DNA of 64,000 nucleotides, taken from the NCBI RefSeq assembly GCF_900188315.1, contig NZ_LT897781.1, positions 1,674,001 to 1,738,000 of the forward strand. The letters run 5' to 3'. Each line of letters begins with the position of its first letter. Within the stretch, counting starts at the first letter, position 1. Made by a program: the position numbers and the translations under genes. Shown piece by piece: positions 9,221 through 18,988 of the stretch. The notes under the pieces were generated by a model, which was given only the letters and a program-made list of their open reading frames with translations, was not told the DNA's origin and did no database searches. This DNA is from Marinobacter sp. es.042 (lineage in GTDB: Bacteria; Pseudomonadota; Gammaproteobacteria; Pseudomonadales; Oleiphilaceae).

Positions 9221-11037
9221 TGACTCAACTCTGGGACTTCTCCGGCGGTATCCATCCTCCGGAACACAAAGACATCTCGACCGCGCGTCCGATTCGCAAT
9301 GCGGGCATGCCTGCCCAGTTGGTTCTGCCACTTCAGCAGCACATCGGCGATCCGGCGGAGGCCATTGTTGAGGTCGGCGAGCGGGTCTTGAAGGGCCAGA
9401 AAATTGCCGACGTTAAAACCGGCATGGGCGTTCCCGTTCATGCACCGACATCCGGGGTGATCGAGAGCATCGCCGACTTCCCTGTCCCCCATCCCTCAGG
9501 TATGGCGGACCGGTGCATCACCCTGAAACCGGACGGCGAGGACCAATGGTGCCAGCGCAGCCCAGTGGCGGATTATCGTTCTTTGGAGCGCGACGAGGTT
9601 CTGCAAATTATCCGTGATGCCGGTATCTCCGGTATGGGTGGAGCCGGCTTTCCCACCAATATCAAACTCCGGCCACCAAGGGATCGCAAGGTCAGCACGC
9701 TCATTCTGAACGGTGCGGAATGCGAGCCCTATATCACCGCTGATGACATGACCATGCGGGAAAAGGCCGACGAGGTGGTTGCCGGGCTGAAAATCATGGC
9801 GTGGATTCTGCGCCCCGAGCGTTGCGTGATCGGTATTGAGGACAACAAACCCGAAGCCATTGCCGCGCTGCGAAAAGCCACCGAAGGCACCCAGACCGAA
9901 ATTGCGGTTGTTCCCACCAAATACCCCTCAGGTGGCGAGAAACAGCTGATCCAGATACTGACCGGCATGGAAGTACCCAGCGGCGGAATTCCCGCCGATA
10001 TCGGCGTGATGTGCCAGAACATCGGAACCGCCGTTGCCGTGGCAAATGCGGTCTTGGAGGGTACGCCGCTGATTTCCCGAATCGTTACCATCACGGGGGA
10101 AGCCGTTCGGGAACCGGGTAACTTCGAAACGCTTATTGGCACACCAATTGAGCATCTGCTGGAGCAGGCCGGCGTCAACCAGAACGCGGTCAGCCGGCTG
10201 GTGCTTGGCGGACCCATGATGGGCTACACACTGACAACAGAAGCAGTACCGGTGATCAAAACCACCAACTGTGTGATCGCCGCAACGGCCGCTGAATTGC
10301 CGGCACCGCCGCCGGAGCAGCCCTGCATTCGCTGCGGGCAGTGTGCCGAAGCATGCCCCATGGAGCTTTTGCCACAACAGCTGTTCTGGCACGCCAAAGC
10401 CACCGAATTTGAAAAGGCGGAGCACCTGAACCTGTTTGACTGTATTGAATGCGGAGCCTGCTCCTACGTTTGTCCGAGTTCAATTCCACTGGTTCAGTAC
10501 TATCGATTCGCCAAGGGCGAGATCCGAGCACAACAGGCGGAACAGCTGAAGTCAGACAGGGCTCGTGAGCGCTTCGAAGCCCGCCAGGCGCGCCTTGAGC
10601 GGGAGCAGCAGGAGAAAGAGCTGAGGCGTAAAGAGCGCGCGAAGGCCGCTGCAGAAGCAGCGGCCAAGAAGCAGGCCGAAGCCGAAAAAGGCGAGGCCGT
10701 TGACGAGCGTGCCGCCAAATCGGCGCTGGTTGAGCAGGCCCTGGCCCGCAAGAAAGCAAAGGCCGAGGCATCCCGGCCGCCTGCTTCCAGTACACCGCCA
10801 GCAGAGGATAAACCGGATATCGAGGCCCTGGAAAAACAGCTGAGCCAGGCTCAATCGAAACTGGAAACCATGCAAGGAATGCTCGACGAAGCCAAAGCCC
10901 AGCAGGCGGACAACGTCGAGAAGCTGGAGCGGGCCGTGGCCAAGAATCACGATCGGGTACAACGGGCTGAAGAGGCATTGTCTGAGGCCAGAGAGAAGCT
11001 GGCCGCCGGTCCGACTGAATCCCAGCCAACCCATTAA
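9220..11037 (+). CDS. rnfC: Ion-translocating oxidoreductase complex subunit C (NADH-binding)
   Basis: RnfC carries the FMN/NADH-binding domain of the complex. The 605-residue protein starts with a barrel-sandwich domain, followed by the Rossmann-like NADH/FMN region (GMGGAGFPTNIKL at about residues 140-152, then LILNGAECEPYITADD) and two [4Fe-4S] motifs: CIRCGQCAEACP and CIECGACSYVCP. After about residue 440 comes a charged Ala/Glu/Lys-rich tail of some 165 residues predicted to be coiled coil. Such tails vary widely in length among gammaproteobacterial RnfC proteins. Start is coupled to rnfB by overlap. Confidence 0.96.
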   Translation: MTQLWDFSGGIHPPEHKDISTARPIRNAGMPAQLVLPLQQHIGDPAEAIVEVGERVLKGQKIADVKTGMGVPVHAPTSGVIESIADFPVPHPSGMADRCITLKPDGEDQWCQRSPVADYRSLERDEVLQIIRDAGISGMGGAGFPTNIKLRPPRDRKVSTLILNGAECEPYITADDMTMREKADEVVAGLKIMAWILRPERCVIGIEDNKPEAIAALRKATEGTQTEIAVVPTKYPSGGEKQLIQILTGMEVPSGGIPADIGVMCQNIGTAVAVANAVLEGTPLISRIVTITGEAVREPGNFETLIGTPIEHLLEQAGVNQNAVSRLVLGGPMMGYTLTTEAVPVIKTTNCVIAATAAELPAPPPEQPCIRCGQCAEACPMELLPQQLFWHAKATEFEKAEHLNLFDCIECGACSYVCPSSIPLVQYYRFAKGEIRAQQAEQLKSDRARERFEARQARLEREQQEKELRRKERAKAAAEAAAKKQAEAEKGEAVDERAAKSALVEQALARKKAKAEASRPPASSTPPAEDKPDIEALEKQLSQAQSKLETMQGMLDEAKAQQADNVEKLERAVAKNHDRVQRAEEALSEAREKLAAGPTESQPTH

Positions 11038-11058
11038 CCGAGATCAGGCACCACACCC

Positions 11059-12108
11059 ATGGCATTTGTTCAGCAGTCATCGCCCCACGCACACAGGGCC
11101 CGGCCAACATCCCGCGTGATGTTGTGGGTACTTATTGCGGCCTTGCCTGGTCTGCTGGCCCAGACGTTGTTTTTTGGCTGGGGCAACCTGATCAACGTGG
11201 TCTTCTGTATTGCCCTGGCGATCGCCTCTGAAGCCGCCCTGCTCAAGCTCAGAAAGAAACCAGTCGCATTCTTCATCAAAGACAATACTGCCGCCGTCAC
11301 CGGCCTTCTGTTAGGTCTGTCGCTGCCACAGTTTGCGCCCTGGTGGGTATCTGCCGTCGCAGTGATCTCGGCTATCGTTGTGGCCAAACAACTCTATGGC
11401 GGGCTGGGCTCAAATCCGTTCAACCCCGCCATGGTGGGCTACGCCCTGGTTCTGGTCTCATTTCCGGTTGCCATGACAACCAACTGGGCGGAACCTGCCA
11501 TGCTCTGGGACGGTGCACCAGGGTTTGGTGAGACCCTGGCGACCATTGCCTCCGGCCAGCAAACAGCGGTCGATGGCTGGACCATGGCAACCCCGCTTGA
11601 TGAGTACAAACACAAGATCACTACCCATACTGCGGCCGAGGTTCTCAACCACCCAACCTTTGGTGAGGGTATCGCCAAAGGTTGGGAATGGGTCAATGCG
11701 GCTTTCCTGGCCGGAGGCCTGCTGCTCGTAGGTCTGCGCATTATCAGTTGGCATATTCCTGCCGGCTTTCTCGGCGGTCTGATCGTAATGAGCCTGGCCT
11801 TTGGCAGCAATGCCGACCTCTACACGCCGCTTTCGTTGCATCTGCTGGCAGGCGGAACCATGCTTGGCGCTTTCTTCATCGCCACCGATCCGGTTTCGGC
11901 CGCTACCAGCCATCAGGGCAAACTGATCTACGGAGCCGGAATTGGCATCCTGATCTACCTGATCCGCACCTGGGGCAATTATCCGGATGCCGTCGCCTTC
12001 AGCGTTCTGCTGATGAATTTTGCAGTACCGTTCATTGATCATTACACACCTCCGCGTACGTATGGGCATCACAAAGCCCGCCGGGGTGTACCGGGGAGTC
12101 AGGGATAA
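11059..12108 (+). CDS. rnfD: Ion-translocating oxidoreductase complex subunit D
   Basis: A polytopic membrane subunit (349 residues, about nine or ten membrane segments) homologous to NqrB. The MATPLDE sequence with Thr178 fits the known site of covalent FMN attachment. The downstream TDPVSAATS and [11 protein letters not shown] stretches are typical of the family. It belongs to the rnfABCDGE operon, with 21 bp after rnfC and 2 bp before rnfG. Confidence 0.96.
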   Translation: MAFVQQSSPHAHRARPTSRVMLWVLIAALPGLLAQTLFFGWGNLINVVFCIALAIASEAALLKLRKKPVAFFIKDNTAAVTGLLLGLSLPQFAPWWVSAVAVISAIVVAKQLYGGLGSNPFNPAMVGYALVLVSFPVAMTTNWAEPAMLWDGAPGFGETLATIASGQQTAVDGWTMATPLDEYKHKITTHTAAEVLNHPTFGEGIAKGWEWVNAAFLAGGLLLVGLRIISWHIPAGFLGGLIVMSLAFGSNADLYTPLSLHLLAGGTMLGAFFIATDPVSAATSHQGKLIYGAGIGILIYLIRTWGNYPDAVAFSVLLMNFAVPFIDHYTPPRTYGHHKARRGVPGSQG

Positions 12109-12110
12109 TC

Positions 12111-12812
12111 ATGGCTGCAGTTGTACAATCCATCCGTCGCAGCGCCATCGGGCTCGGCCTGTTCGCCGTGATCACCGGGGGCACCATTGCCGTGACTCAG
12201 GTGGCCACCGAAGAGCGAATTCATGAGCAGGCAGCCCGTGCAGAGGCCCAGGCCCTGTACGAGATTATTCCGGAAAGCCGGCACAACAACGACCTGCTAA
12301 GGGACACCGTGCAGTTACCCGCCAGTGAACGGCTCGCGCAACCTGGCCCTCTGACAGTCTGGGTGGCGCGACAGGACGAGCAGCCCATTGGCATGATCAT
12401 GCCGGTGGTAGCGCCGGACGGCTACTCGGGTAAAATTCACCTGCTGGTGGGGGTCAATATGCAGGGCACCATCCTCGGAGTGCGGGTCACCAATCATAAA
12501 GAAACACCCGGGCTGGGAGATCAGATCGAAACCCGGAAATCAGACTGGATCAAGAGCTTTGATGGCCGCTCCCTGGGAGAACCCCCACATCGGGAGTGGA
12601 ACGTCAAAAAAAATGGTGGAGAATTCGATCAGTTCACAGGCGCGACCATCACGCCAAGGGCTGTAGTAAAAGCGGTTCAGAAAGCGCTGATGTATTTTCG
12701 GGAAAACCGTCAGATTATCCGGGAGCGGCTCAACGAAGAGCCGTCACCGAGAGACAAGATTCTGAACCCTGAAGCGATTGCCGGCGAATCGTCCAATACG
12801 GAGCATTCCTGA
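12111..12812 (+). CDS. rnfG: Ion-translocating oxidoreductase complex subunit G (FMN protein)
   Basis: RnfG is anchored by one N-terminal membrane helix (about residues 10-30) and projects an FMN-binding domain to the periplasm, passing electrons within the Rnf complex. The covalent FMN site is visible as TGATIT at about residues 176-181, following [13 protein letters not shown], another strongly conserved segment. The 233-residue length is normal. Confidence 0.96.
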   Translation: MAAVVQSIRRSAIGLGLFAVITGGTIAVTQVATEERIHEQAARAEAQALYEIIPESRHNNDLLRDTVQLPASERLAQPGPLTVWVARQDEQPIGMIMPVVAPDGYSGKIHLLVGVNMQGTILGVRVTNHKETPGLGDQIETRKSDWIKSFDGRSLGEPPHREWNVKKNGGEFDQFTGATITPRAVVKAVQKALMYFRENRQIIRERLNEEPSPRDKILNPEAIAGESSNTEHS

Positions 12813-12814
12813 TC

Positions 12815-13531
12815 ATGGCAACCAAATCATCGAGCGAAATCATCCGCGACGGGCTCTGGGACAACAACCCGGCCCTCGTCCAGGTGCTTGGGCTCTGCCC
12901 GCTTCTGGCCGTGACCAGTACCGTCGTTAATGCCATTGGGCTGGGGCTGGCTACACTCATGGTGCTCATGGGGTCCAATCTTGCGGTGTCACTGATTCGC
13001 AATTTCGTAAGCGAGTCCGTGCGCCTGCCCGCATTCGTCATGATCATCGCTTCATTCGTAACCTGCGCGGAATTGCTCATGCAGGCCTTTACCTATGAGC
13101 TCTATCTGATTCTCGGCATCTTCATTCCACTGATTGTCACCAACTGCGCCATCCTTGGCCGGGCTGACGCTTTTGCTTCCAGAAATCCACCACTCCCGGC
13201 ACTGCTGGATGGCGCCATGATGGGCCTGGGCTTTCTGGCGGTGCTGGTGGTTCTGGGCGGCCTTCGGGAACTTATCGGACAGGGCACCCTGTTTGTGGAC
13301 ATGCACCTGCTGCTGGGCCCCGTTGCTGCCGATTGGGTGATCAGCCCCTTCGACAACTACCCGGATATGCTGTTCATGATTCTTCCTCCCGGCGCCTTTA
13401 TCGGGCTCGGACTGCTGATCGCGCTCAAAAATGGTATCGACAACCATCTGGAAGAGCGCCGCAAGGCACATGAACCAGCGCCTGTAGCAGCAGGCAGCAA
13501 GCGGGTCCGGGTTACCGGGAACGTATCCTGA
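12815..13531 (+). CDS. rnfE: Ion-translocating oxidoreductase complex subunit E
   Basis: The last Rnf membrane subunit, paralogous to RnfA and inserted in opposite orientation. The 238 residues include [22 protein letters not shown] near the N-terminus and [13 protein letters not shown], both typical. The conserved Cys in GLCPLL is expected to share the membrane Fe-S centre with RnfA. The spacing to rnfG is 2 bp, and nth follows after 28 bp, the same rnfE-nth order as in Escherichia coli. Confidence 0.96.
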   Translation: MATKSSSEIIRDGLWDNNPALVQVLGLCPLLAVTSTVVNAIGLGLATLMVLMGSNLAVSLIRNFVSESVRLPAFVMIIASFVTCAELLMQAFTYELYLILGIFIPLIVTNCAILGRADAFASRNPPLPALLDGAMMGLGFLAVLVVLGGLRELIGQGTLFVDMHLLLGPVAADWVISPFDNYPDMLFMILPPGAFIGLGLLIALKNGIDNHLEERRKAHEPAPVAAGSKRVRVTGNVS

Positions 13532-13559
13532 GTCCTCACTTGCAAAAGACCGAGAGCTG

Positions 13560-14198
13560 ATGAACAAACAGAAACGCATTGAGATCTTCACCCGCCTCAG
13601 GGAGGCCAACCCCAATCCGACCACCGAGCTGAACTATTCCAGCCCGTTCGAGTTGCTGATTGCCGTTATTCTCTCGGCCCAGGCCACGGATGTGGGTGTC
13701 AACAAGGCTACCGACAAGCTGTTCCCGGTCGCCAACACGCCTGAGGCCATCCTGGCCCTGGGAGTGGATGGCCTGAAGGAGTACATCAAGACCATTGGCC
13801 TGTTTAACAGCAAGGCCGAGAACGTGATCAAGACCTGTCGAATCCTGATTGAGAAACACGGCGGCCAGGTGCCGGAGCGGAGGGAGGATCTGGAGGCGTT
13901 GCCCGGAGTCGGTCGCAAAACCGCAAACGTGGTCTTGAACACCGCCTTCGGCCACATGGCCATGGCGGTGGACACTCACATCTATCGCGTGTCGAACCGC
14001 ACCGGCATTGCGCCCGGCAAGAACGTTCTGGAGGTGGAGAATCGGTTGATGCGCCTGGTGCCAAAAGAGTTCCTGCTGGACGCGCACCACTGGCTGATTC
14101 TGCACGGGCGCTATACCTGTACCGCCCGAAAACCGAAATGCGGCGCCTGTATCATTGAGGACCTGTGCGAGTTCAAGCAGAAACGGGATTATCTCTGA
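13560..14198 (+). CDS. nth: Endonuclease III (DNA glycosylase/AP lyase)
   Basis: Nth removes oxidised pyrimidines and cleaves abasic sites in base excision repair. The 212-residue protein has the helix-hairpin-helix LPGVGRKTA with catalytic Lys120, catalytic Asp138 in AVDTHIYRV, and the C-terminal [4Fe-4S] cluster C-x6-C-x2-C-x5-C (CTARKPKCGACIIEDLC). Residue numbering matches Escherichia coli Nth exactly. It is the last gene of the rnf transcription unit and is followed directly by a strong terminator. Confidence 0.98.
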   Translation: MNKQKRIEIFTRLREANPNPTTELNYSSPFELLIAVILSAQATDVGVNKATDKLFPVANTPEAILALGVDGLKEYIKTIGLFNSKAENVIKTCRILIEKHGGQVPERREDLEALPGVGRKTANVVLNTAFGHMAMAVDTHIYRVSNRTGIAPGKNVLEVENRLMRLVPKEFLLDAHHWLILHGRYTCTARKPKCGACIIEDLCEFKQKRDYL

Positions 14199-14210
14199 AT
14201 CCGGGGCGGA

Positions 14211-14237
14211 AAAAAGCCGGCATCTTGCCGGCTTTTT
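14211..14237. terminator. Bidirectional rho-independent terminator between nth and the CHI-like gene
   Basis: A perfect 12-bp stem, aaaaagccggca (14211-14222) and tgccggcttttt (14226-14237), with a 3-base loop. The A and T runs at either end give a U-tract in both directions, so it can end the rnf-nth transcript on the plus strand and the convergent minus-strand gene. Confidence 0.92.
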
Positions 14238-14258
14238 GTTTCAGATGCCAAGCCGCGG

Positions 14259-14834
14259 TTAGCGCTGACCCAGCATTTTCTCCTTCAGATCCTTCTGAGC
14301 CGGCTTATCGGAAAGCCAGATTCCGAACAGGGCCTTTTTAAAGGCCAGATCGCCAACCGTGTCCTTCTGCTCGCTGTTCTTGAGGACCCGCACGCCTTCG
14401 CCCGGCAGATAAACCAGATCGAAAACGTCACCCTCGGTGATTTCTTCCTGGAAGACCGCCATAAACTGGTCCACATCCTCCTGGATAGATGCCATATCGC
14501 CGTCGGTGGAGGCCTCGAAACCTTCCAGAGTGGCCTCTGTCATGCGTTCGCTGGTAATCATGCCGGAGATGATGTGCAGAGTGATGGCCTGGGGCTCATC
14601 TGCGTTAATCACGGCCTCACCATCGTCGATGGTCTCGGGAACGTACAGACCGCCGACATACAGGTCCATGAACCATTTGGAACGGGTACCTGCGCCATTA
14701 AGCGTGAGTTCGGTATCCATGGCGGAATAGGTATCCGGAACATCAACACCTTCCACGGTGAGGGCGGCGGCTGGAGCAGACAGCAGGGCCGTCAGCGTCA
14801 GAGACGCAAAACCGGTTGTAAGAGCCTTCTTCAT
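14259..14834 (-). CDS. Chalcone-isomerase-like exported protein
   Basis: A 191-residue protein with a signal peptide (MKKALTTGFASLTLTALLSAPAAA, cleavage predicted after Ala-Ala-Ala) and a domain resembling the bacterial chalcone isomerase-like family. Recognisable parts are the VPDTY... start of the mature protein, KWFMDLYVGGLYVPE, and FKKALFGIWLSDKPAQKDLK at the C-terminus. Members are usually periplasmic and have no demonstrated isomerase activity in bacteria; fatty-acid binding has been proposed for the wider fold. It is a stand-alone gene between two terminators. Confidence 0.78.
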   Translation of the reverse strand: MKKALTTGFASLTLTALLSAPAAALTVEGVDVPDTYSAMDTELTLNGAGTRSKWFMDLYVGGLYVPETIDDGEAVINADEPQAITLHIISGMITSERMTEATLEGFEASTDGDMASIQEDVDQFMAVFQEEITEGDVFDLVYLPGEGVRVLKNSEQKDTVGDLAFKKALFGIWLSDKPAQKDLKEKMLGQR

Positions 14835-14986
14835 AGTCCTTTCCTTTTCGATCGTTATTGTTGACGTGTTTCATTCGTGCACCGGGTTTCGACACCCTTA
14901 TCCCCGCCCGGTCACGGCATTCTATCAACGGCGCTGGCGGGCGGGACGCGCCCTGGTTCTCATTTGGGACGATCCTGAAACACGAA

Positions 14987-15016
14987 AAAGCCGGCCAGTA
15001 TTCCCTGGCCGGCTTT
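14987..15016 (-). terminator. Rho-independent terminator of rpoS
   Basis: A 12-bp perfect stem (aaagccggccag at 14987-14998 and ctggccggcttt at 15005-15016) with a 6-base loop lies 22 bp past the rpoS stop codon. On the minus strand the stem runs into a short T-rich stretch (cttttt). Confidence 0.88.
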
Positions 15017-15038
15017 GGATCGAAAGAAAAGAAAGACG

Positions 15039-16034
15039 TTACTTGAACAGCAGGTTTCCGGACAGGCCTTCCTTCTCCAGGATCTCACGAAGACGACGAA
15101 GCGCCTCGACCTGGATCTGTCTTACTCGCTCACGGGTCAGGCCAATCTCCTGGCCGACTTCCTCCAGCGTGCTTACCGGGTAGCCCCGCAGACCAAAACG
15201 GCGTGACAGAACTTCTTGCTGCTTGTCGCTTAGCTGGTCAATCCACTTCTCCAGGCAGGAACACATATTGTTGTCCTGCAGGAGATCCGCCGGATCCGAA
15301 GCCCCTTCATCCGCTACGGTATCCAGAAGCGACTTTTCGCCACCGGCACCAATGGGCGTGTCCATGGAAGCGACGCGCTCATTGAGCCCCAACATCCGCT
15401 TAACGTCGGCCACGGGCTTATCGACCATTCTGGCGATTTCCTCCGCCGAGGGCTCATGATCCAGTTTCTGGGTCAGTTCCCGCGCTGCACGGAGATACAG
15501 GTTGAGTTCCTTGACCACATGAATCGGCAGACGGATGGTGCGGGTCTGGTTCATGATGGCCCGCTCTATGGTCTGGCGAATCCACCAGGTGGCGTAGGTG
15601 GAGAATCTGAAACCCCGCTCCGGATCAAACTTTTCCACCGCCCTGATCAGGCCAAGGTTGCCCTCTTCGATCAGGTCCAACAGGGTCAGCCCCCGGTTCA
15701 CGTAACGTCGTGCGATCTTCACCACAAGGCGAAGGTTGCTCTCGATCATCCGTTTACGGCCGGACTCCTCTCCCTTGCGTGCCAGACGGGCAAAATAGAC
15801 CTCTTCTTCCGGCGTAAGCAGGGGGGAAAAACCAATTTCGTTGAGGTACAGCTGAGTGGCATCCAGCTGCTTTTGACTGGTGAAATATCGTCCCTTGGTG
15901 GGGATGCCCTCTTCTACTTCTGCCACTTCTTCGGTTGGCTCTTTTTCAACTTTCTCTTCTGCTAACAATTGATCCTCGGCATCGTCCATGTCCGATACAC
16001 GATCAATGATGATGTCTTCTTGCTCTGCTGACAT
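15039..16034 (-). CDS. rpoS: RNA polymerase sigma factor RpoS
   Basis: The stationary-phase and general-stress sigma factor. The 331-residue form has an acidic N-terminal region 1.1, region 1.2 ([19 protein letters not shown]), region 2 with [27 protein letters not shown], region 3 and region 4 with the helix-turn-helix [27 protein letters not shown]. The frame extends seven codons to a TTG at 16055, but the ATG at 16034 (MSAEQEDI) is the likelier start; the upstream ggggcaag is only a weak ribosome site. nlpD lies upstream, the widely conserved nlpD-rpoS pair, where rpoS promoters usually sit inside nlpD. Confidence 0.97.
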   Translation of the reverse strand: MSAEQEDIIIDRVSDMDDAEDQLLAEEKVEKEPTEEVAEVEEGIPTKGRYFTSQKQLDATQLYLNEIGFSPLLTPEEEVYFARLARKGEESGRKRMIESNLRLVVKIARRYVNRGLTLLDLIEEGNLGLIRAVEKFDPERGFRFSTYATWWIRQTIERAIMNQTRTIRLPIHVVKELNLYLRAARELTQKLDHEPSAEEIARMVDKPVADVKRMLGLNERVASMDTPIGAGGEKSLLDTVADEGASDPADLLQDNNMCSCLEKWIDQLSDKQQEVLSRRFGLRGYPVSTLEEVGQEIGLTRERVRQIQVEALRRLREILEKEGLSGNLLFK

Positions 16035-16238
16035 TTGTCTTGCCCCGCCTCTCAATAATCCTGGATGTTCGCCCGATACTTCTTGTTGTTGCGGACGTCT
16101 TTGTCTTCACGCTTTTTCTTCAGGACATTTTGTTGGTCGGCCTGTCATGGCCTTTACCGTTCTTGTTTTTCTTGCGAACGCGGTGTTTTGTCAGTGCCAG
16201 GGTGTGCGATCAGGGCAGCCTGCTGACTGCGTCGTTCA

Positions 16239-17129
16239 TTAGCGCGGCGGCAGATAATGGACTGGGTCAACCGGATTGCCATTTTTGCGAATCTCAAAAT
16301 GCAACATGGGTCGTTCAGCGCCACTGCTACCGAGCTCTGCGATCACCTGCCCGGCTTTCACATCCTCCCCTTCCTGCACCAGAATCTTCCGGTTATGAGC
16401 GTAAGCACTTAAATAGTGCTCGTTGTGATTCACGATAATCAGGTTGCCGTATCCAAGCAACCCGTTGCCGGCATAGACCACATTCCCGGTGGCCGCAGCT
16501 CTTACAGCATCCCCGGCTTGCCCGGCAATATCAATACCTTTATTGACTTTTCCGGATGTTGAATATCCAGCAATTACAGTGCCAACGTGAGGCCAGCGCC
16601 ATTCAATTCGGGCCACGGTCTGGGTCTGGGAAGCGAGTGGTGCGCCCTTGTTCGCTGCTCTCGTCACCGCAGGTTTGGGTGCCGTGGCGGCTGTCTGTTT
16701 CGGAGGCGAAGCACGACTTGCCGTTCTCGGCGGTTGCGATCCAGACGGCTTTTTGGCAGCTGTAGTCTGACTGCCCGAGGTTACACTTCCGCGAAGATCC
16801 AGACGAATCACCTGACCCGCCTTGAGATTCCAGGGCGGACCAATGCCATTGGCGTCGCCAAGCTCGCGGTAGTCCCGACCATACCGCCAGGCTATGCTGT
16901 AGAGGGTTTCGCCAGGTTTGACAACATGACGGCCCCAATAGACCGGGGGATTGTAAATGTCGTCCTGGTAGAGAGCCGGCGTGTTACAGCCGGAGAGTAG
17001 TAGCAGGGCCATGAGGGGCAGGAGTGCCAGGCGGCTGGCCAGCACCTTTTTCGCGGGGCGATCAGGCTCTGAGGCACCGGACGGGAACCGCGGGGACGCC
17101 GGTGAAACGGCATTGATGAGCCCACGCAT
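16239..17129 (-). CDS. nlpD: LysM and degenerate M23 domain lipoprotein NlpD
   Basis: An outer-membrane lipoprotein that activates the cell-division amidase AmiC. It has an N-terminal signal ending in the lipobox LLSGC, a LysM domain (HVVKPGETLYSIAWRYGRDYRELGDANGI...LKAGQVIRL), a low-complexity Ser/Ala/Pro/Lys linker and a C-terminal LytM/M23 domain. The first metal-ligand His of active M23 peptidases is replaced (NKGIDIAG instead of HxGxD), so it should be an activator rather than a peptidase, as in NlpD. A GTG three codons upstream (17138) is an alternative start. Confidence 0.93.
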   Translation of the reverse strand: MRGLINAVSPASPRFPSGASEPDRPAKKVLASRLALLPLMALLLLSGCNTPALYQDDIYNPPVYWGRHVVKPGETLYSIAWRYGRDYRELGDANGIGPPWNLKAGQVIRLDLRGSVTSGSQTTAAKKPSGSQPPRTASRASPPKQTAATAPKPAVTRAANKGAPLASQTQTVARIEWRWPHVGTVIAGYSTSGKVNKGIDIAGQAGDAVRAAATGNVVYAGNGLLGYGNLIIVNHNEHYLSAYAHNRKILVQEGEDVKAGQVIAELGSSGAERPMLHFEIRKNGNPVDPVHYLPPR

Positions 17130-17339
17130 AAATCTCACAGGAATAAAACTGACCCAGTTATGAAAAATCCGTATAACCGCTGTCGCTTGTCGAAGCAGTT
17201 TCTAAAGTTTTTATAGTAACTTGCTAATATATTGCACATTTTTCTCGGGAAGCCAAGTTACTGACCGACCTCCCTTGTTACCTCCAGAAACACCCGTTTT
17301 GTGCGTTAGGTAACACTCTTCGCACACAGTCGCCTCGAA

Positions 17340-18329
17340 TTACCTCGATGGTGCGACCTCTCCATGCCGGGAACCGAGCCACTCCACCAGCAGAACGAGG
17401 GCAAAACCGGCCGCCGCCATGAGCAGGGCAAATAGCACCTGGGGATCCTGGCCGGCCTGCTCTGCAAACGTCGAGGGCCAGATACTCGTCTCATTCAGGG
17501 GAACTTGGTCACCGGAGCTGTTGGTACGCCAACTGAGAGTCTCCTTCCAGGGCCAGACCTTGTTGAGCGCTCCGATCATGAAGCCGGTGAGCAAGGCGAG
17601 CACGAGATCATGAAAATGGTGGAACGCCCAGGTGATCAGGCGGGCGATGGATAAAAGACCCACCACGCAACCTGCCATAAACAGAAGCAGAATGCCCGCG
17701 TCCAACGATTTGATCGCGGCGAGCACGGGCGCATACATACCAATAATCACCAGGATAAAGCTGCCCGAGATGCCAGGAAGAATCATGGCGCAGATGGCCA
17801 GGGCGCCGGCCCCGAAAAACGCCAGAGTGGAAGGCGCAAATTCGCTGGCAGACAGGGTGGTTATCCACCACGCGATAACAATGCCGAATAACAGCGGAAC
17901 CAGCAGTGCGGGCTTGTAGTGTCGCACCTGACGCCCGACATGCCAGACCGAAGCGACGATCAACCCGAAGAAAAAGCTCCAGATCAGGATTGGATAGGCC
18001 ACCAGCAGATAGCTGATACCAGATGCCAGGGTAACAATACTGGTCAGAACGCCCGCCAGCAAGGCGACCAGAAAAGTTCCGTCACAGGCTTTCCAGAACC
18101 GACTGAACCGGCCTCGAAACAGGTCATGGAAGACTGCGCCGGGAACCGCGTTGATCGCTTCCAGGAGGCGGAAATAGATACCGGTAATGAATGCAATGGT
18201 GCCACCGGAAACCCCTGGAACGATATCAGCGGCGCCCATGGCGATTCCTCGCAGAAACACGGCTGCGGGGTGGTGGCTGCGTACAATATCGTTGCCGTGG
18301 CTTGGTTTACTTGCTGAAGAGTCGACCAT
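17340..18329 (-). CDS. DUF368 family membrane protein (PopT-type undecaprenyl-phosphate transporter)
   Basis: A 329-residue polytopic membrane protein of the DUF368 family, with the signature GIAMGAADIVPGVSGGTIAFITGIY near the N-terminus and the inverted counterpart AICAMILPGISGSFILVIIGMY in the second half, typical of an internal repeat. Members of DUF368 (PopT) have recently been implicated in returning undecaprenyl phosphate across the inner membrane; assignment here is by family only. It starts 2 bp after pcm and lies between pcm and nlpD, a position where Escherichia coli has nothing, so it is probably co-transcribed with surE-pcm. Confidence 0.85.
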   Translation of the reverse strand: MVDSSASKPSHGNDIVRSHHPAAVFLRGIAMGAADIVPGVSGGTIAFITGIYFRLLEAINAVPGAVFHDLFRGRFSRFWKACDGTFLVALLAGVLTSIVTLASGISYLLVAYPILIWSFFFGLIVASVWHVGRQVRHYKPALLVPLLFGIVIAWWITTLSASEFAPSTLAFFGAGALAICAMILPGISGSFILVIIGMYAPVLAAIKSLDAGILLLFMAGCVVGLLSIARLITWAFHHFHDLVLALLTGFMIGALNKVWPWKETLSWRTNSSGDQVPLNETSIWPSTFAEQAGQDPQVLFALLMAAAGFALVLLVEWLGSRHGEVAPSR

Positions 18330-18331
18330 GA

Positions 18332-18988
18332 TTATCGGACAACCCCGCCCAGAAGCGGCACAAACCGGACCGGCTCCAGCTCCTTGTGATCAAAGCGATC
18401 TCCCCGCCGGGTTACCTGCACCAGCACCTGATTCTCCTCACCTACCGGGGCGATCAATACGCCACCGTCTGCCAGTTGGGCGAGCAATTCGCCAGGAACT
18501 TCAATGGGCGCTGCCGTCACGATAATGCCGTCGAAAGGGCCACGTTCAGGCCAGCCCATGCCACCATCAGCATGTTTCAGGAACACGTTTCTGGCGTTCA
18601 GTTGTCGCAACCGGTCCCGGGCCCTGTCCTGAAGCGCCTTGATCCGCTCGACGCTGAAGATTTCGGCGAACAGGCGGGAGAGCACCGAGGTCTGGTAACC
18701 GGACCCGGTGCCAAGCTCCAGGACCCGTGAGGGCCCGTGGGCAAGCATTAATTCAGTCATGCGGGCCACTATGTAGGGCTGTGACAAGGTTTGGCCGTAG
18801 CCAATCGGTAGCGATGTATCTTCGTAGGCCCTATGGGAAAGCGCCTCATCCAGGAAAATGTGCCGTGGCACCTCTCCCATAATCTCAAGTACCCGGTCCG
18901 ACTCGATGCCGGCTTCCCTGAGGCGCTGAACCAGTCGCATTCGGGTGCGTCGGGAGGTCATCCCGATGCCTTCGAGCTGCGCTGTCAT
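18332..18988 (-). CDS. pcm: Protein-L-isoaspartate O-methyltransferase
   Basis: Pcm repairs damaged proteins by methylating L-isoaspartyl residues using S-adenosylmethionine. The 218-residue protein has the SAM motif VLELGTGSGYQTSVLSRL, LPIGYGQTLSQPYIVARMTELM upstream of it, and DGIIVTAAPIEVPGELLAQL downstream. The start was set at 18988, where ATG overlaps the surE stop codon (ATGA); a longer frame to 19027 would run deep into surE and lacks conservation. It forms the classical surE-pcm-nlpD-rpoS survival cluster, with the DUF368 gene inserted. Confidence 0.96.
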   Translation of the reverse strand: MTAQLEGIGMTSRRTRMRLVQRLREAGIESDRVLEIMGEVPRHIFLDEALSHRAYEDTSLPIGYGQTLSQPYIVARMTELMLAHGPSRVLELGTGSGYQTSVLSRLFAEIFSVERIKALQDRARDRLRQLNARNVFLKHADGGMGWPERGPFDGIIVTAAPIEVPGELLAQLADGGVLIAPVGEENQVLVQVTRRGDRFDHKELEPVRFVPLLGGVVR

